Shown here: positions 1 through 6,531 of the stretch, piece by piece
Layout of the letters: each line of letters starts with the position of its first letter
Position numbering within the stretch: position 1 is the first letter of the stretch
NCBI GenBank assembly: GCA_018969015.1
Contig: JAGWZE010000013.1
Coordinates: 1 to 64,000 of the forward strand
Length of the DNA: 64,000 nt
Source: Alphaproteobacteria bacterium
GTDB lineage: Bacteria; Pseudomonadota; Alphaproteobacteria; Caulobacterales; Aquidulcibacteraceae
Direction of reading: 5' to 3'
Program-made: the position numbers and the translations under genes
The notes under the pieces: model-generated
Database searches by the model: none
What the model was told of the DNA's origin: nothing
Seen by the model: the letters and a program-made list of their open reading frames with translations, nothing else

Positions 1-41
1 ACGGGCTCGGAGAGGGTGACGCCTCGAAGAGTTGCGGTCAG

Positions 42-325
42 GACCCGGGAAAACCTGCCTCGAGAGCAGGGTCGCCCCCGTGTGGGTGTGCGCGCCTATC
101 TCAAGCCGGGTGAGGGCGAGCTCCGGCCTCGGGTCTAAAGGAGGATGCGAACGCTGACGTACGCGCCGAAAACGTAGGCGACCAAATCAGCAAGTAGCCC
201 CTCGCCGGGTTGACCAAACCGGCGCGCCGAACGCGGCGGAGAGGCCGAAAGCCACTCCACCTCCAAAGCATGCAAACCAGGGTCGGCCGACCCAGGCTCA
301 CGCCTCTCCGCCGCGTCCCTTTTTT
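42..325 (+). ncRNA. Possible structured RNA or leader, unidentified
   Basis: No gene is convincing in the first 430 bases. Visible pairings on the plus strand include a hairpin at 54-70 (CCTGC/GCAGG), an arm at 105-127 (GCCGG/CCGGC), a closing helix of about 42-49 with 127-135, a possible crossing pair of short helices at 159-179 (TACG/CGTA with CGCC/GGCG), a hairpin at 203-224 (CGCCGG/CCGGCG) and a 15-bp stem at the 3' end followed by T residues. I could not match it to RNase P RNA, SRP RNA, tmRNA or 6S RNA; hallmark sequences of the first three are absent. A 45-codon frame open from base 1 to the stop at 136-138 could instead be the end of an upstream gene. In a GC-rich genome such pairings can arise by chance, so confidence is low. 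Confidence 0.3.
230..325 (+). terminator. Long stem plus T-tract
   Basis: Bases 230-244 are exactly complementary to 302-316 and are followed by a run of six or seven T. The 57-nt interior carries its own perfect palindrome at 280-293. The arrangement reads as a Rho-independent terminator for plus-strand transcription, or as the closing stem of a structured RNA, just upstream of the DUF2093 gene. Confidence 0.45.
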
Positions 326-433
326 CGCTGAACCCGCAGGTGCGCGCAGCGCCGTGCGGCCAAACGTGTTTCCCGCGCTGCGCCGTCGTTCATGCCGCGG
401 CGAACTGTGCTAGGCTGGCCGCTGGAGGTTCCC

Positions 434-658
434 ATGCTCAACCGCGCCCAGCCGCCCGGCGGCGACGAAGCTGTCGTGCGCTACGAAGACGCCGACTTCA
501 CCCTGCTCAAGCCCGGTCGCTTCGTGCGCTGCGCCGTGACGGGTCAGGCCATCCCGATCGACGAACTGCGCTATTGGAGCGTCGACCGCCAGGAGGCCTA
601 TGTCTCGGCCGACATCGCGCTGCAGCGCTGGCGCGCCACGGACGGCGCGCGCGGATGA
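434..658 (+). CDS. DUF2093 domain-containing protein
   Basis: A 74-residue protein of the alphaproteobacterial DUF2093 family. The body, ending in a run around YWSVDRQEAYVS, matches the family pattern of a short cytoplasmic protein of unknown function. An ATG exists 42 bases upstream, but the ATG at 434 has the better ribosome site (CTGGAGG) and gives the usual family length. Its TGA overlaps the ATG of the M23 peptidase gene (ATGA), so the two are probably translated together. In related bacteria DUF2093 genes lie close to lpxK, as here, although here lpxK is on the other strand. Confidence 0.8.
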   Translation: MLNRAQPPGGDEAVVRYEDADFTLLKPGRFVRCAVTGQAIPIDELRYWSVDRQEAYVSADIALQRWRATDGARG

Positions 659-1623
659 AGGGGCTGATCGCCCTGGCGGTCTGGGCCGCCGCCGCGTTCC
701 TCGCGCCCGCCATGGCGCAGACGCCGCCGCCGCCCGCCGCCGGCCCCGGCCTGCGCTGCGCCGGCGCGTTCCAGCAGGGCGGCCTGGTCCTGTGCAAGAC
801 CGCGCCGGGCGCGCTGCTCAATGTCGACGGCGTCGAGCGCGGCGCCGCCGACGCGCAGGGCTGGGTGATCGCCGGCTTCGCCCGCGACGCCGCCCCGAAA
901 GCCGAGTTCCTCGTCCGCACGCCCGATGGCGCGGCCGAAACGCGCAAGACCTACACCGTCCGGGCCCGGCAGTTCTCGGTGCAGAGCGTCTCCGGCCTGC
1001 CGCAACAGACCGTGACGCCCACCGATCCCGCCGTGCTCGAGCGCATCGCCAAGGACACCGAGGCCAAGACGAAAGCCACGTCCTCGCGCGCGGATCTCGA
1101 TGGCTGGCTGCAGGGCTTCCGTTGGCCGGTGGAGAAATTCGTGATCTCCGGGCCATGGGGCAATCAGCGCATCCTCAACGGGGAGCCGCGTCCGCCGCAT
1201 TTCGGCGTCGATCTCGCCGCGCCGACCGGCACGGACATCGCCGCGCCGGCGCAGGGCGTCGTCACCCTCGCGCGGCCGGACATGCATTTCGAAGGCGGTC
1301 TCGTGATCCTCGATCACGGCCAGGGCGCGTTCACCTACTACCTGCACATGAGCGAGGTTGCGGTGAAGGAAGGCGATGTCGTCGCGCAGGGGCAGCGCCT
1401 CGGCGCCGTGGGCGCAACGGGCCGCGCCACGGGCCCGCATCTGTGCTGGCGCATGCGCTGGCGCGACCGCCAGCTCGATCCGCAACTCGCCATCACCGCG
1501 CTCGAGAACGCGCGGCGCTTCTTCAAGCTCGATCAACTCCCGCCGTCGTCCACGCCTCTTTTGGCCAGCGGCGATGGACCCAGAACCACTGCTCCGGCGC
1601 CTCCCGCACCCGCGCCTCGATGA
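655..1623 (+). CDS. M23 family metallopeptidase, secreted
   Basis: A 322-residue LytM/M23 peptidase predicted to act on peptidoglycan in the periplasm. A signal peptide covers residues 1-21 (cleavage near AMA-Q). The peptidase domain is in the C-terminal half: HFGVDLAAP gives the first His/Asp zinc ligands, YYLHMS the middle His, and GPHLCWRM stands where most family members have HxH, so the last position is Cys rather than His. I recall HLCW variants in alphaproteobacteria, so this need not be inactivating. The N-terminal part looks like an Ig-like or beta domain. The start is set by the ATGA overlap with DUF2093. The final 33 codons or so run antisense over the 3' end of the lpxL-like gene and form a Pro/Ala-rich tail. 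Confidence 0.88.
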   Translation: MKGLIALAVWAAAAFLAPAMAQTPPPPAAGPGLRCAGAFQQGGLVLCKTAPGALLNVDGVERGAADAQGWVIAGFARDAAPKAEFLVRTPDGAAETRKTYTVRARQFSVQSVSGLPQQTVTPTDPAVLERIAKDTEAKTKATSSRADLDGWLQGFRWPVEKFVISGPWGNQRILNGEPRPPHFGVDLAAPTGTDIAAPAQGVVTLARPDMHFEGGLVILDHGQGAFTYYLHMSEVAVKEGDVVAQGQRLGAVGATGRATGPHLCWRMRWRDRQLDPQLAITALENARRFFKLDQLPPSSTPLLASGDGPRTTAPAPPAPAPR

Positions 1624-2446
1624 ACGCGTTGATGCGGCGCACGGTGTCGCGCACGGCGATGTCGGCGGCCACGTCCGTGGGAATGACGATCGGATCGTGG
1701 ATCGTGATGCGATAGCGCACGCCTTCAAGCCGGCGCAGCGAGAACGGGATCAGCGGCGCATTGTGGCGCATGGCAAGGCGCGTGGGGCCGTCCGCGGTCA
1801 TGCAGTCGTGGCCGAAGAACGGCGCAGCCACGCCCTCGTTGTACTTCTGGTCGTTCATCAACGCGATCGACTCGCCGCGGATCAGCCCGCGCTGCAGGCC
1901 CACGCCGCCGGACACGCCCTTCGCCGATTGCAGCTTCGCGCCATAGTGCTGGCGGATCGTCAGGATGCGCGCGTCGATTTTGGGGTTGTTCGCGGGGCGA
2001 TACGTCATGTGGCACACGACGCCGCGCTGCGCGATCGCCGCCGGCATGAGCTCCCAGTTGGCGAAATGCCCGGAGATGAACACGGCGCCGCGCCCGCTCG
2101 CTTTCACCGCGTCGAGCTTCTCCACGCCGTCGACTTCGAGGCGCCCGTCATCGCAATAGGCGCGGATCTCCGGCAGATGCGGAAACTCGCCAACGGTGCG
2201 GCCGATGCCGTCCCACATCGCGCGCGCCACGTCGCGCCGCCAGCTTTCGCTTTCGTTGGGATAGGCAAGCCGCAGATTCTTCAGCGCCGTCTGATGCGCA
2301 GGCGTGAGCGGGCCGAGCGCGCGCAGGAGCCGCGCGCCGCGGCGCGACGCGCTCTCGAGCGGCATGGCGCCGAACAGGTCCATGTAACTGTCGAAGGCGA
2401 ACGCTTCGAGTCGTCCGGCAAGGGTGAGATCGGTAGGCGCGGCCAT
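1523..2446 (-). CDS. LpxL/HtrB-family lauroyl-type acyltransferase
   Basis: A 307-residue membrane-associated acyltransferase of the LpxL/LpxM family, which adds secondary acyl chains to Kdo-lipid A using acyl-ACP. The catalytic HX4E motif is seen in GHFANWE, and the C-terminal WFWVHRRW motif of the family is present. The ATG shares its A with the TGA of lpxK (TGATG), so it is the last gene of the minus-strand run DUF374-waaA-lpxK-lpxL-like. The 3' end overlaps the convergent M23 gene by 101 bases. Whether it acts like LpxL or LpxM, or on another lipid, cannot be told from sequence. Confidence 0.85.
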   Translation of the reverse strand: MAAPTDLTLAGRLEAFAFDSYMDLFGAMPLESASRRGARLLRALGPLTPAHQTALKNLRLAYPNESESWRRDVARAMWDGIGRTVGEFPHLPEIRAYCDDGRLEVDGVEKLDAVKASGRGAVFISGHFANWELMPAAIAQRGVVCHMTYRPANNPKIDARILTIRQHYGAKLQSAKGVSGGVGLQRGLIRGESIALMNDQKYNEGVAAPFFGHDCMTADGPTRLAMRHNAPLIPFSLRRLEGVRYRITIHDPIVIPTDVAADIAVRDTVRRINAFIEARVREAPEQWFWVHRRWPKEAWTTAGVDRA

Positions 2447-3432
2447 CAGGGGTGCGAATACGTAAGGCGGTCGAGGAACGCGGCGAGGGCGGCCTCGTCG
2501 GCGAAGCGGGCGGTCACGGGCAGGGTCAAGATCGCGGATCGCGCCGCGGCAGGCAAGCGGACATGGTCCTTCTCGGTCGTGACGAGCCGCGCGCCCCGGT
2601 CCGCGGCGAGCTTGAGGAGGAAATCCAGGTCCTGCGCGGTGTACGGATGATGATCGGCGAACGGCACGGCGTCCGCGAGATCGGCGCCGAGCGCGGTGAG
2701 CGTGTCGAAGAACTTCTGCGGCCGCCCGATGCCGGCAAAGGCCACGAGCGGCCCGTCGGGCGCGGGGCCAGCGGGCGTGAGCTCAGCATGCAAAACGGGG
2801 CGCTGCGCGAGGCGCGGGTCGTTCTCCGCGTCGCCCTCGCCCATGAGGATCACCGCGTCGGCCCGGGAGAGCGCGGCGGCGACGGGCTCGCGCAGCGGCC
2901 CCGCCGGCAGCACCGCGCCGTTGCCGAAACCGTCCCGCGCATCGACGACGAGAAACGACAGGTCCTTGGCCAAGGTCGGGTTCTGGAAGCCGTCGTCCAT
3001 CACGATCGCCGCGGCGCCCGCGGCCGCAGCCGCGCGTGCGCCAGCGAGGCGATCGCGCGCGATCCAGGCCGGGCCGTCGCGCGCGTGCAGCAGCGGTTCG
3101 TCGCCGACGTCCCCGGCGCCGTGCAGATCCGGATCGACGCGCACGGGCCCTTTCAGGGCGCCGCCGTGCCCGCGCGAGAGCGCGTGCGCCGTGACGCCCC
3201 GCGCGGCGAGCAGGGCGCGCACCGCGCGGACGATCGGCGTCTTGCCGACGCCGCCGACGCTCACATTCCCGATGCAGATCACCGGCGCGCCGACGCGGGA
3301 CGGCGTCGTCGTCGCCTGCCGCAACGCCGCCGCGCCGGCATAGAGCCACGACACGGGCGTCAACAGCGCGCGCAGCATCGGCGCCGCGTCGCGCCCCTGC
3401 GCGTGGCCAGACCAGAACTCAGGCGCGCGCAT
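2446..3432 (-). CDS. lpxK: Tetraacyldisaccharide 4'-kinase LpxK
   Basis: LpxK phosphorylates the 4' position of the lipid A disaccharide at the inner membrane. The P-loop GNVSVGGVGKTP lies about 40 residues into the chosen protein, after a hydrophobic N-terminal helix, and DDGFQN and the C-terminal TTEKDHVRLP motif are present. A longer frame starts at 3483, but the ATG at 3432 gives the normal N-terminus (328 residues) and overlaps the end of waaA by 14 bases. The stop overlaps the start of the lpxL-like gene. This places it in the middle of a lipid A/Kdo operon. Confidence 0.93.
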   Translation of the reverse strand: MRAPEFWSGHAQGRDAAPMLRALLTPVSWLYAGAAALRQATTTPSRVGAPVICIGNVSVGGVGKTPIVRAVRALLAARGVTAHALSRGHGGALKGPVRVDPDLHGAGDVGDEPLLHARDGPAWIARDRLAGARAAAAAGAAAIVMDDGFQNPTLAKDLSFLVVDARDGFGNGAVLPAGPLREPVAAALSRADAVILMGEGDAENDPRLAQRPVLHAELTPAGPAPDGPLVAFAGIGRPQKFFDTLTALGADLADAVPFADHHPYTAQDLDFLLKLAADRGARLVTTEKDHVRLPAAARSAILTLPVTARFADEAALAAFLDRLTYSHP

Positions 3433-4702
3433 GGGCGCCGGCCTGCGGGGGCAGAAGCGGGGTGATCGCCGCGAGCGTCGCATCGAGCGCCGCCCCGCCG
3501 CGGGCCAGCGCCGCGCGCCCGGCCTCCACGCGCGCCGCGCGCAGATCCGGGCTCGCCCAGGCGGCGTCGACCGCGGCCGCGAGCGCGTCCACGCCGTCGA
3601 CGATTTCCACTGCGCCCGCCGCGACGAGATCGGTGAAGACGTCGGCGAAGCTCTCCACGTGCGGCCCGCTCAGCGGGGCCGCGCCACAGCGGATCGGTTC
3701 GATCGGGTTGTGGCCGGTCAATTGCGGCAGCAGGCTCCCTGCCACCAGCGCCACGCCGCACGCGGCGTACAACGCGCCCATCTCGCCCATCGTGTCGGCC
3801 ACGTACACCGCATCGTCCGGCTTCGGCGTTTCCCCGCGCGAGCGCTGCGGCGCGCCGCCCGCCAGGGCCGCGATCGCGTCCCCGCGCTCGACGTGGCGTG
3901 GCGCGATCACCAGCAACGCATCGGGCCGCGCCGCGCGCAGGCGGGCGTGCGCCGCGAGAACGATCTCGTCTTCGCCCGCATGCGTGCTCGCCGCGAGCCA
4001 CACCGGTCGGGCGCCGATCGCGGTGTTGAGCTGCGCCAGCGCCTTCGCATCGATGGGCGGCGCCGGCGCGGCGGCTTTCAGATTGCCGAGGTTCGGCGTC
4101 GCGCGTCCCGCCAGCGCCGAGAGGCCGTCCGCCGTGCGCATGTCGGCCGTCAGCAGCACGTCGAACGCGGCCAGCACGCGCTTCGCCATCGCCGGTGTGC
4201 GGCTCCAGCCGGCAAGGCTCTCCGCGCTCATGCGCCCGTTCACCAGCGCGAGCCGCACGCCCCGCCGGCGCGCCTCGGTGATGAGGTTCGGCCACAGATC
4301 GCTTTCCGCGAAGATCCCGAGATCGGGGCGCCAATGATCGAGAAACCGGCGTACCGCCGAAAGGCGATCGATCGGCGCGAACTGGTGGATCGTGCGCGGC
4401 GGCGCGCTGCGCGCGGCGAGCGCCGCGCTCGACTGCGTCCCCGTCGTCAAAAGAAAGGAGAGATCGCCGCGCTGCGCCGCCAGCGCCGCCTGCACCTGCA
4501 GCGCCACGCGCATTTCTCCCACGCTGGCGCCATGCAGCCAGACGACGGGCCCGGGCGGACGCGCCGCGGATGCGCGGCCCAGGCGTTCGCCCAGGCGACC
4601 GGCGTCTTCCTTGCCGCTGCGCGCGCGCGCCTCGAGATAGGGGCCGGCGACCGGCCCCAGCGCCCAGGTCACGCACCGGTACGCCGCCAAGGCCAGGCTC
4701 AT
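3419..4702 (-). CDS. waaA: 3-deoxy-D-manno-octulosonic acid transferase
   Basis: WaaA (KdtA), 427 residues, transfers Kdo from CMP-Kdo to lipid A precursor at the cytoplasmic face of the inner membrane. The N-terminal hydrophobic segment starts at MSLALAAY, followed by the GASVGEMR motif containing the catalytic Glu, and a C-terminal GT-B half with FAESDLWPN and the GHNPIEP nucleotide-sugar motif. The start at 4702 overlaps the TGA of the DUF374 gene by four bases. A longer in-frame extension to 4936 has no family similarity and lies inside DUF374. Confidence 0.94.
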   Translation of the reverse strand: MSLALAAYRCVTWALGPVAGPYLEARARSGKEDAGRLGERLGRASAARPPGPVVWLHGASVGEMRVALQVQAALAAQRGDLSFLLTTGTQSSAALAARSAPPRTIHQFAPIDRLSAVRRFLDHWRPDLGIFAESDLWPNLITEARRRGVRLALVNGRMSAESLAGWSRTPAMAKRVLAAFDVLLTADMRTADGLSALAGRATPNLGNLKAAAPAPPIDAKALAQLNTAIGARPVWLAASTHAGEDEIVLAAHARLRAARPDALLVIAPRHVERGDAIAALAGGAPQRSRGETPKPDDAVYVADTMGEMGALYAACGVALVAGSLLPQLTGHNPIEPIRCGAAPLSGPHVESFADVFTDLVAAGAVEIVDGVDALAAAVDAAWASPDLRAARVEAGRAALARGGAALDATLAAITPLLPPQAGAHARA

Positions 4703-5493
4703 GGCGTCTCCCGCCACGTCGCCGGGCCGATCTCCACCATCGGCCGCGTCGCCGGCGTCATGCGCGGCGCGCCCATGCGCGCGTCGGCCTCGTCGGTCAC
4801 GGCGTTGAGCGCCGCTTCGATCTCCTGGCGCGCCGCCTCGAGGGCGAGATCGTCGCCGTCGCGCGGCACATCGATCGGCTTGCCCCAGACGAACACGCCC
4901 CGGCCGAACGGCGCGGGGATGAAGAACCGGTCCCACGAATTAAGCGTGATCCGCGGCGCCGAGCACCACGCCATCGGCACCACCGGCGCGCCGGTCAGCC
5001 GGGCGAGCTGGACCGTGCCCAGGGTCGCGCGCATCCGCGGCCCCTTGGGCCCATCCGGGGTGATCGCGACCGTTTCGCCCAGCTTCGTCGCTTTCACGAG
5101 GTCCCGCAGGGCCCGCGCGCCGCCCTTGTCCTTGCCGGCCTTGGCGGTCGACCCCCGGGTAGTCTTGAGGCCCACGGTCTCCATGGCGACGGCGATGATC
5201 TCGCCGTCCTTCGATTGGGAGATGAGCGCATTGCAGGGGACGCGGGCGTCTTTCAGGGGCCAGCCGTGGCGGGCCAGCATCAGCCGCCCGTGCCAGAACG
5301 CCAGCACGCAGGGGCGCTCGCCGGCCAGGAAGGGCGCGAGGTTGTCCCGGCCGAATTCCGTCCATCGCGTGGTCGCGTCGGCGAACGCCACGTACCCGCC
5401 GATCGTGCGGCCGAGCAAAGTGCGGCCGAACGAGGCGTGGGGGCGCGGCGGGGGCTCGGCTGCGGTCAAGGACGGTCCATGCTGGTCGATCAC
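4699..5493 (-). CDS. DUF374 lysophospholipid acyltransferase family protein
   Basis: A 264-residue LPLAT-superfamily protein with the DUF374 signature: LAFWHGRLM near the N-terminus, ISQSKDGE and the TPDGPKGPR motif, which binds the acyl acceptor phosphate region in this superfamily. In many alphaproteobacteria this gene sits directly before waaA, as here (ATGA overlap). The start codon is GTG at 5493. Its substrate is not established from sequence; a role in lipid A or phospholipid maturation is suggested by the neighbours. Confidence 0.88.
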   Translation of the reverse strand: MIDQHGPSLTAAEPPPRPHASFGRTLLGRTIGGYVAFADATTRWTEFGRDNLAPFLAGERPCVLAFWHGRLMLARHGWPLKDARVPCNALISQSKDGEIIAVAMETVGLKTTRGSTAKAGKDKGGARALRDLVKATKLGETVAITPDGPKGPRMRATLGTVQLARLTGAPVVPMAWCSAPRITLNSWDRFFIPAPFGRGVFVWGKPIDVPRDGDDLALEAARQEIEAALNAVTDEADARMGAPRMTPATRPMVEIGPATWRETP

Positions 5494-5576
5494 GTCGGCT
5501 TCCTATATTGAGCGCCGCGGCCGGATGCACGCCGGTTCGTCGCCGCCGCTGCGCCAGCCTGGATCGTCGCCACACC

Positions 5577-6320
5577 GTGACCGCTTCCCCTCCGTCTCCC
5601 GCCGCCGCGGACCGGTTCGAACTCGTCGACGCCGCGCGCACGCCCGCGCCCGCCTCGACCCGCGGCTACGACATCGCCACGGATGCGGGCCGCCGCCGCG
5701 CCGTGGCCGACATGACCTGGGGCGACCACGGCTTCCTGCGTGCCGCCTTCGCGAACTTCCACTGGATCTCCCCGGAGATGGCGCGCGCCAACCAGCCCTC
5801 GCCGCGGCGGATCGCCCAATACGCCGCGCTCGGCATCAAGACGATCCTGAACCTGCGCGGCTTCAACGATTCCGGCCACTATTGGCTCGAGCGCGAAGCC
5901 TGCGCGCAGCACGGCCTCGTCATGATCGACGCGCCGCTCGGCTCGCGCGAGCCGCCGCACAAGGAGCGCCTGTTTCGCGCCGCGTGGCTGTTCGAGAACA
6001 TCCAGTACCCGGCGCTCATGCACTGCAAATCCGGCGCGGACCGGGCGGGGCTGATGGCCGTGCTTTACATGCACCTGCGCGAGCGCAAGCCGATCCCCGA
6101 GGCGATGGAGCAGCTGAGCTTCAAGTATCTCCACGTGCGCCAGGGCAAGACGGGGATGCTCGACTACTTCTTCGAGCGCTATCTCGCCGAAAGCGACGGC
6201 GGCCGCATGCCCTTCCTCGACTGGGTCCGCGACGTCTACGACCCCGCCGCCGTCAAGGCGAGCTTCATGAGCCAGTGGTGGGCCAACGTGCTCGTCGACA
6301 AGGTCCTGCGCAGGGAGTGA
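5577..6320 (+). CDS. Tyrosine/dual-specificity protein phosphatase
   Basis: A cysteine-based phosphatase with the CX5R active-site loop (HCKSGADRAG) and an upstream general-acid region around MIDAPLGSREPP. The best N-terminus is uncertain: a TTG at 5508 opens the same frame but adds an Arg/Cys-rich stretch unlike coding sequence; the GTG at 5577 gives 247 residues and leaves room for a divergent promoter. The gene lies opposite to and between two minus-strand envelope gene runs. Related phosphatases can act on proteins, phosphoinositides or lipid phosphates; the setting makes an envelope lipid or regulatory role possible, but that is inference. Confidence 0.78.
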   Translation: MTASPPSPAAADRFELVDAARTPAPASTRGYDIATDAGRRRAVADMTWGDHGFLRAAFANFHWISPEMARANQPSPRRIAQYAALGIKTILNLRGFNDSGHYWLEREACAQHGLVMIDAPLGSREPPHKERLFRAAWLFENIQYPALMHCKSGADRAGLMAVLYMHLRERKPIPEAMEQLSFKYLHVRQGKTGMLDYFFERYLAESDGGRMPFLDWVRDVYDPAAVKASFMSQWWANVLVDKVLRRE

Positions 6321-6340
6321 CGGCCCGCCCCGCGGGCCGT
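6320..6340 (+). terminator. Hairpin after the phosphatase gene
   Basis: ACGGCCCG pairs with CGGGCCGT across a short loop immediately at the stop codon of the phosphatase gene. There is no T-tract, so it may act as a transcript-end stabiliser rather than an intrinsic terminator. Confidence 0.35.
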
Positions 6341-6379
6341 CATCCTGGACGCGCCGCAGGCGCGGCCGGGATCCAGGAC
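6335..6379. repeat. Family B intergenic repeat, partial copy
   Basis: The segment starts GTCATCCTGGACGCGCCGCA and ends GGGATCCAGG, matching the left half of the fuller copies at 24208 and 28512. It directly abuts a family A element, giving a composite repeat block between the phosphatase and ABC exporter genes. Confidence 0.7.
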
Positions 6380-6385
6380 AGGAGT

Positions 6386-6513
6386 TCACCCCTCATCCGT
6401 CTCGCACGCTGCGCGTGCGATCCACCTTCTCCCACAAGGGGAGAAGGTCGCCGTAGTGGTCCTTCTCCCCTTGTGGGAGAAGGTGGCGCGTGAGCGCCGG
6501 ATGAGGGGTGAAC
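6386..6513. repeat. Family A palindromic repeat, copy 1
   Basis: The outer arms TTCACCCCTCATCCG and CGGATGAGGGGTGAA are inverted, and inside them CCTTCTCCCACAAGGGGAGAAGG occurs on both sides as a second inverted pair. The same layout recurs at 49661, 54114 and 56691. All four lie at the ends of genes in intergenic DNA. They look like REP/BIME-type dispersed palindromes, probably mobilised in trans. Confidence 0.85.
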
Positions 6514-6531
6514 CACCGTCCTCGCGCGGAC

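Noticed and set aside
41-60. B12-box-like word near a CCTGCC sequence (cobalamin riboswitch)
   Set aside because: Only the last seven or eight bases match, the conserved core is missing or lies outside the window, and no cobalamin gene follows.
130-200. tmRNA-like tag reading frame starting GCGAAC
   Set aside because: The encoded peptide does not resemble known alphaproteobacterial tags and no tRNA-like T-arm or CCA end is visible.
3431-6493. Long plus-strand open frame of about 1,000 codons over waaA and DUF374
   Set aside because: Arg/Ala-rich with no domain; it is antisense to two genes with complete motifs.
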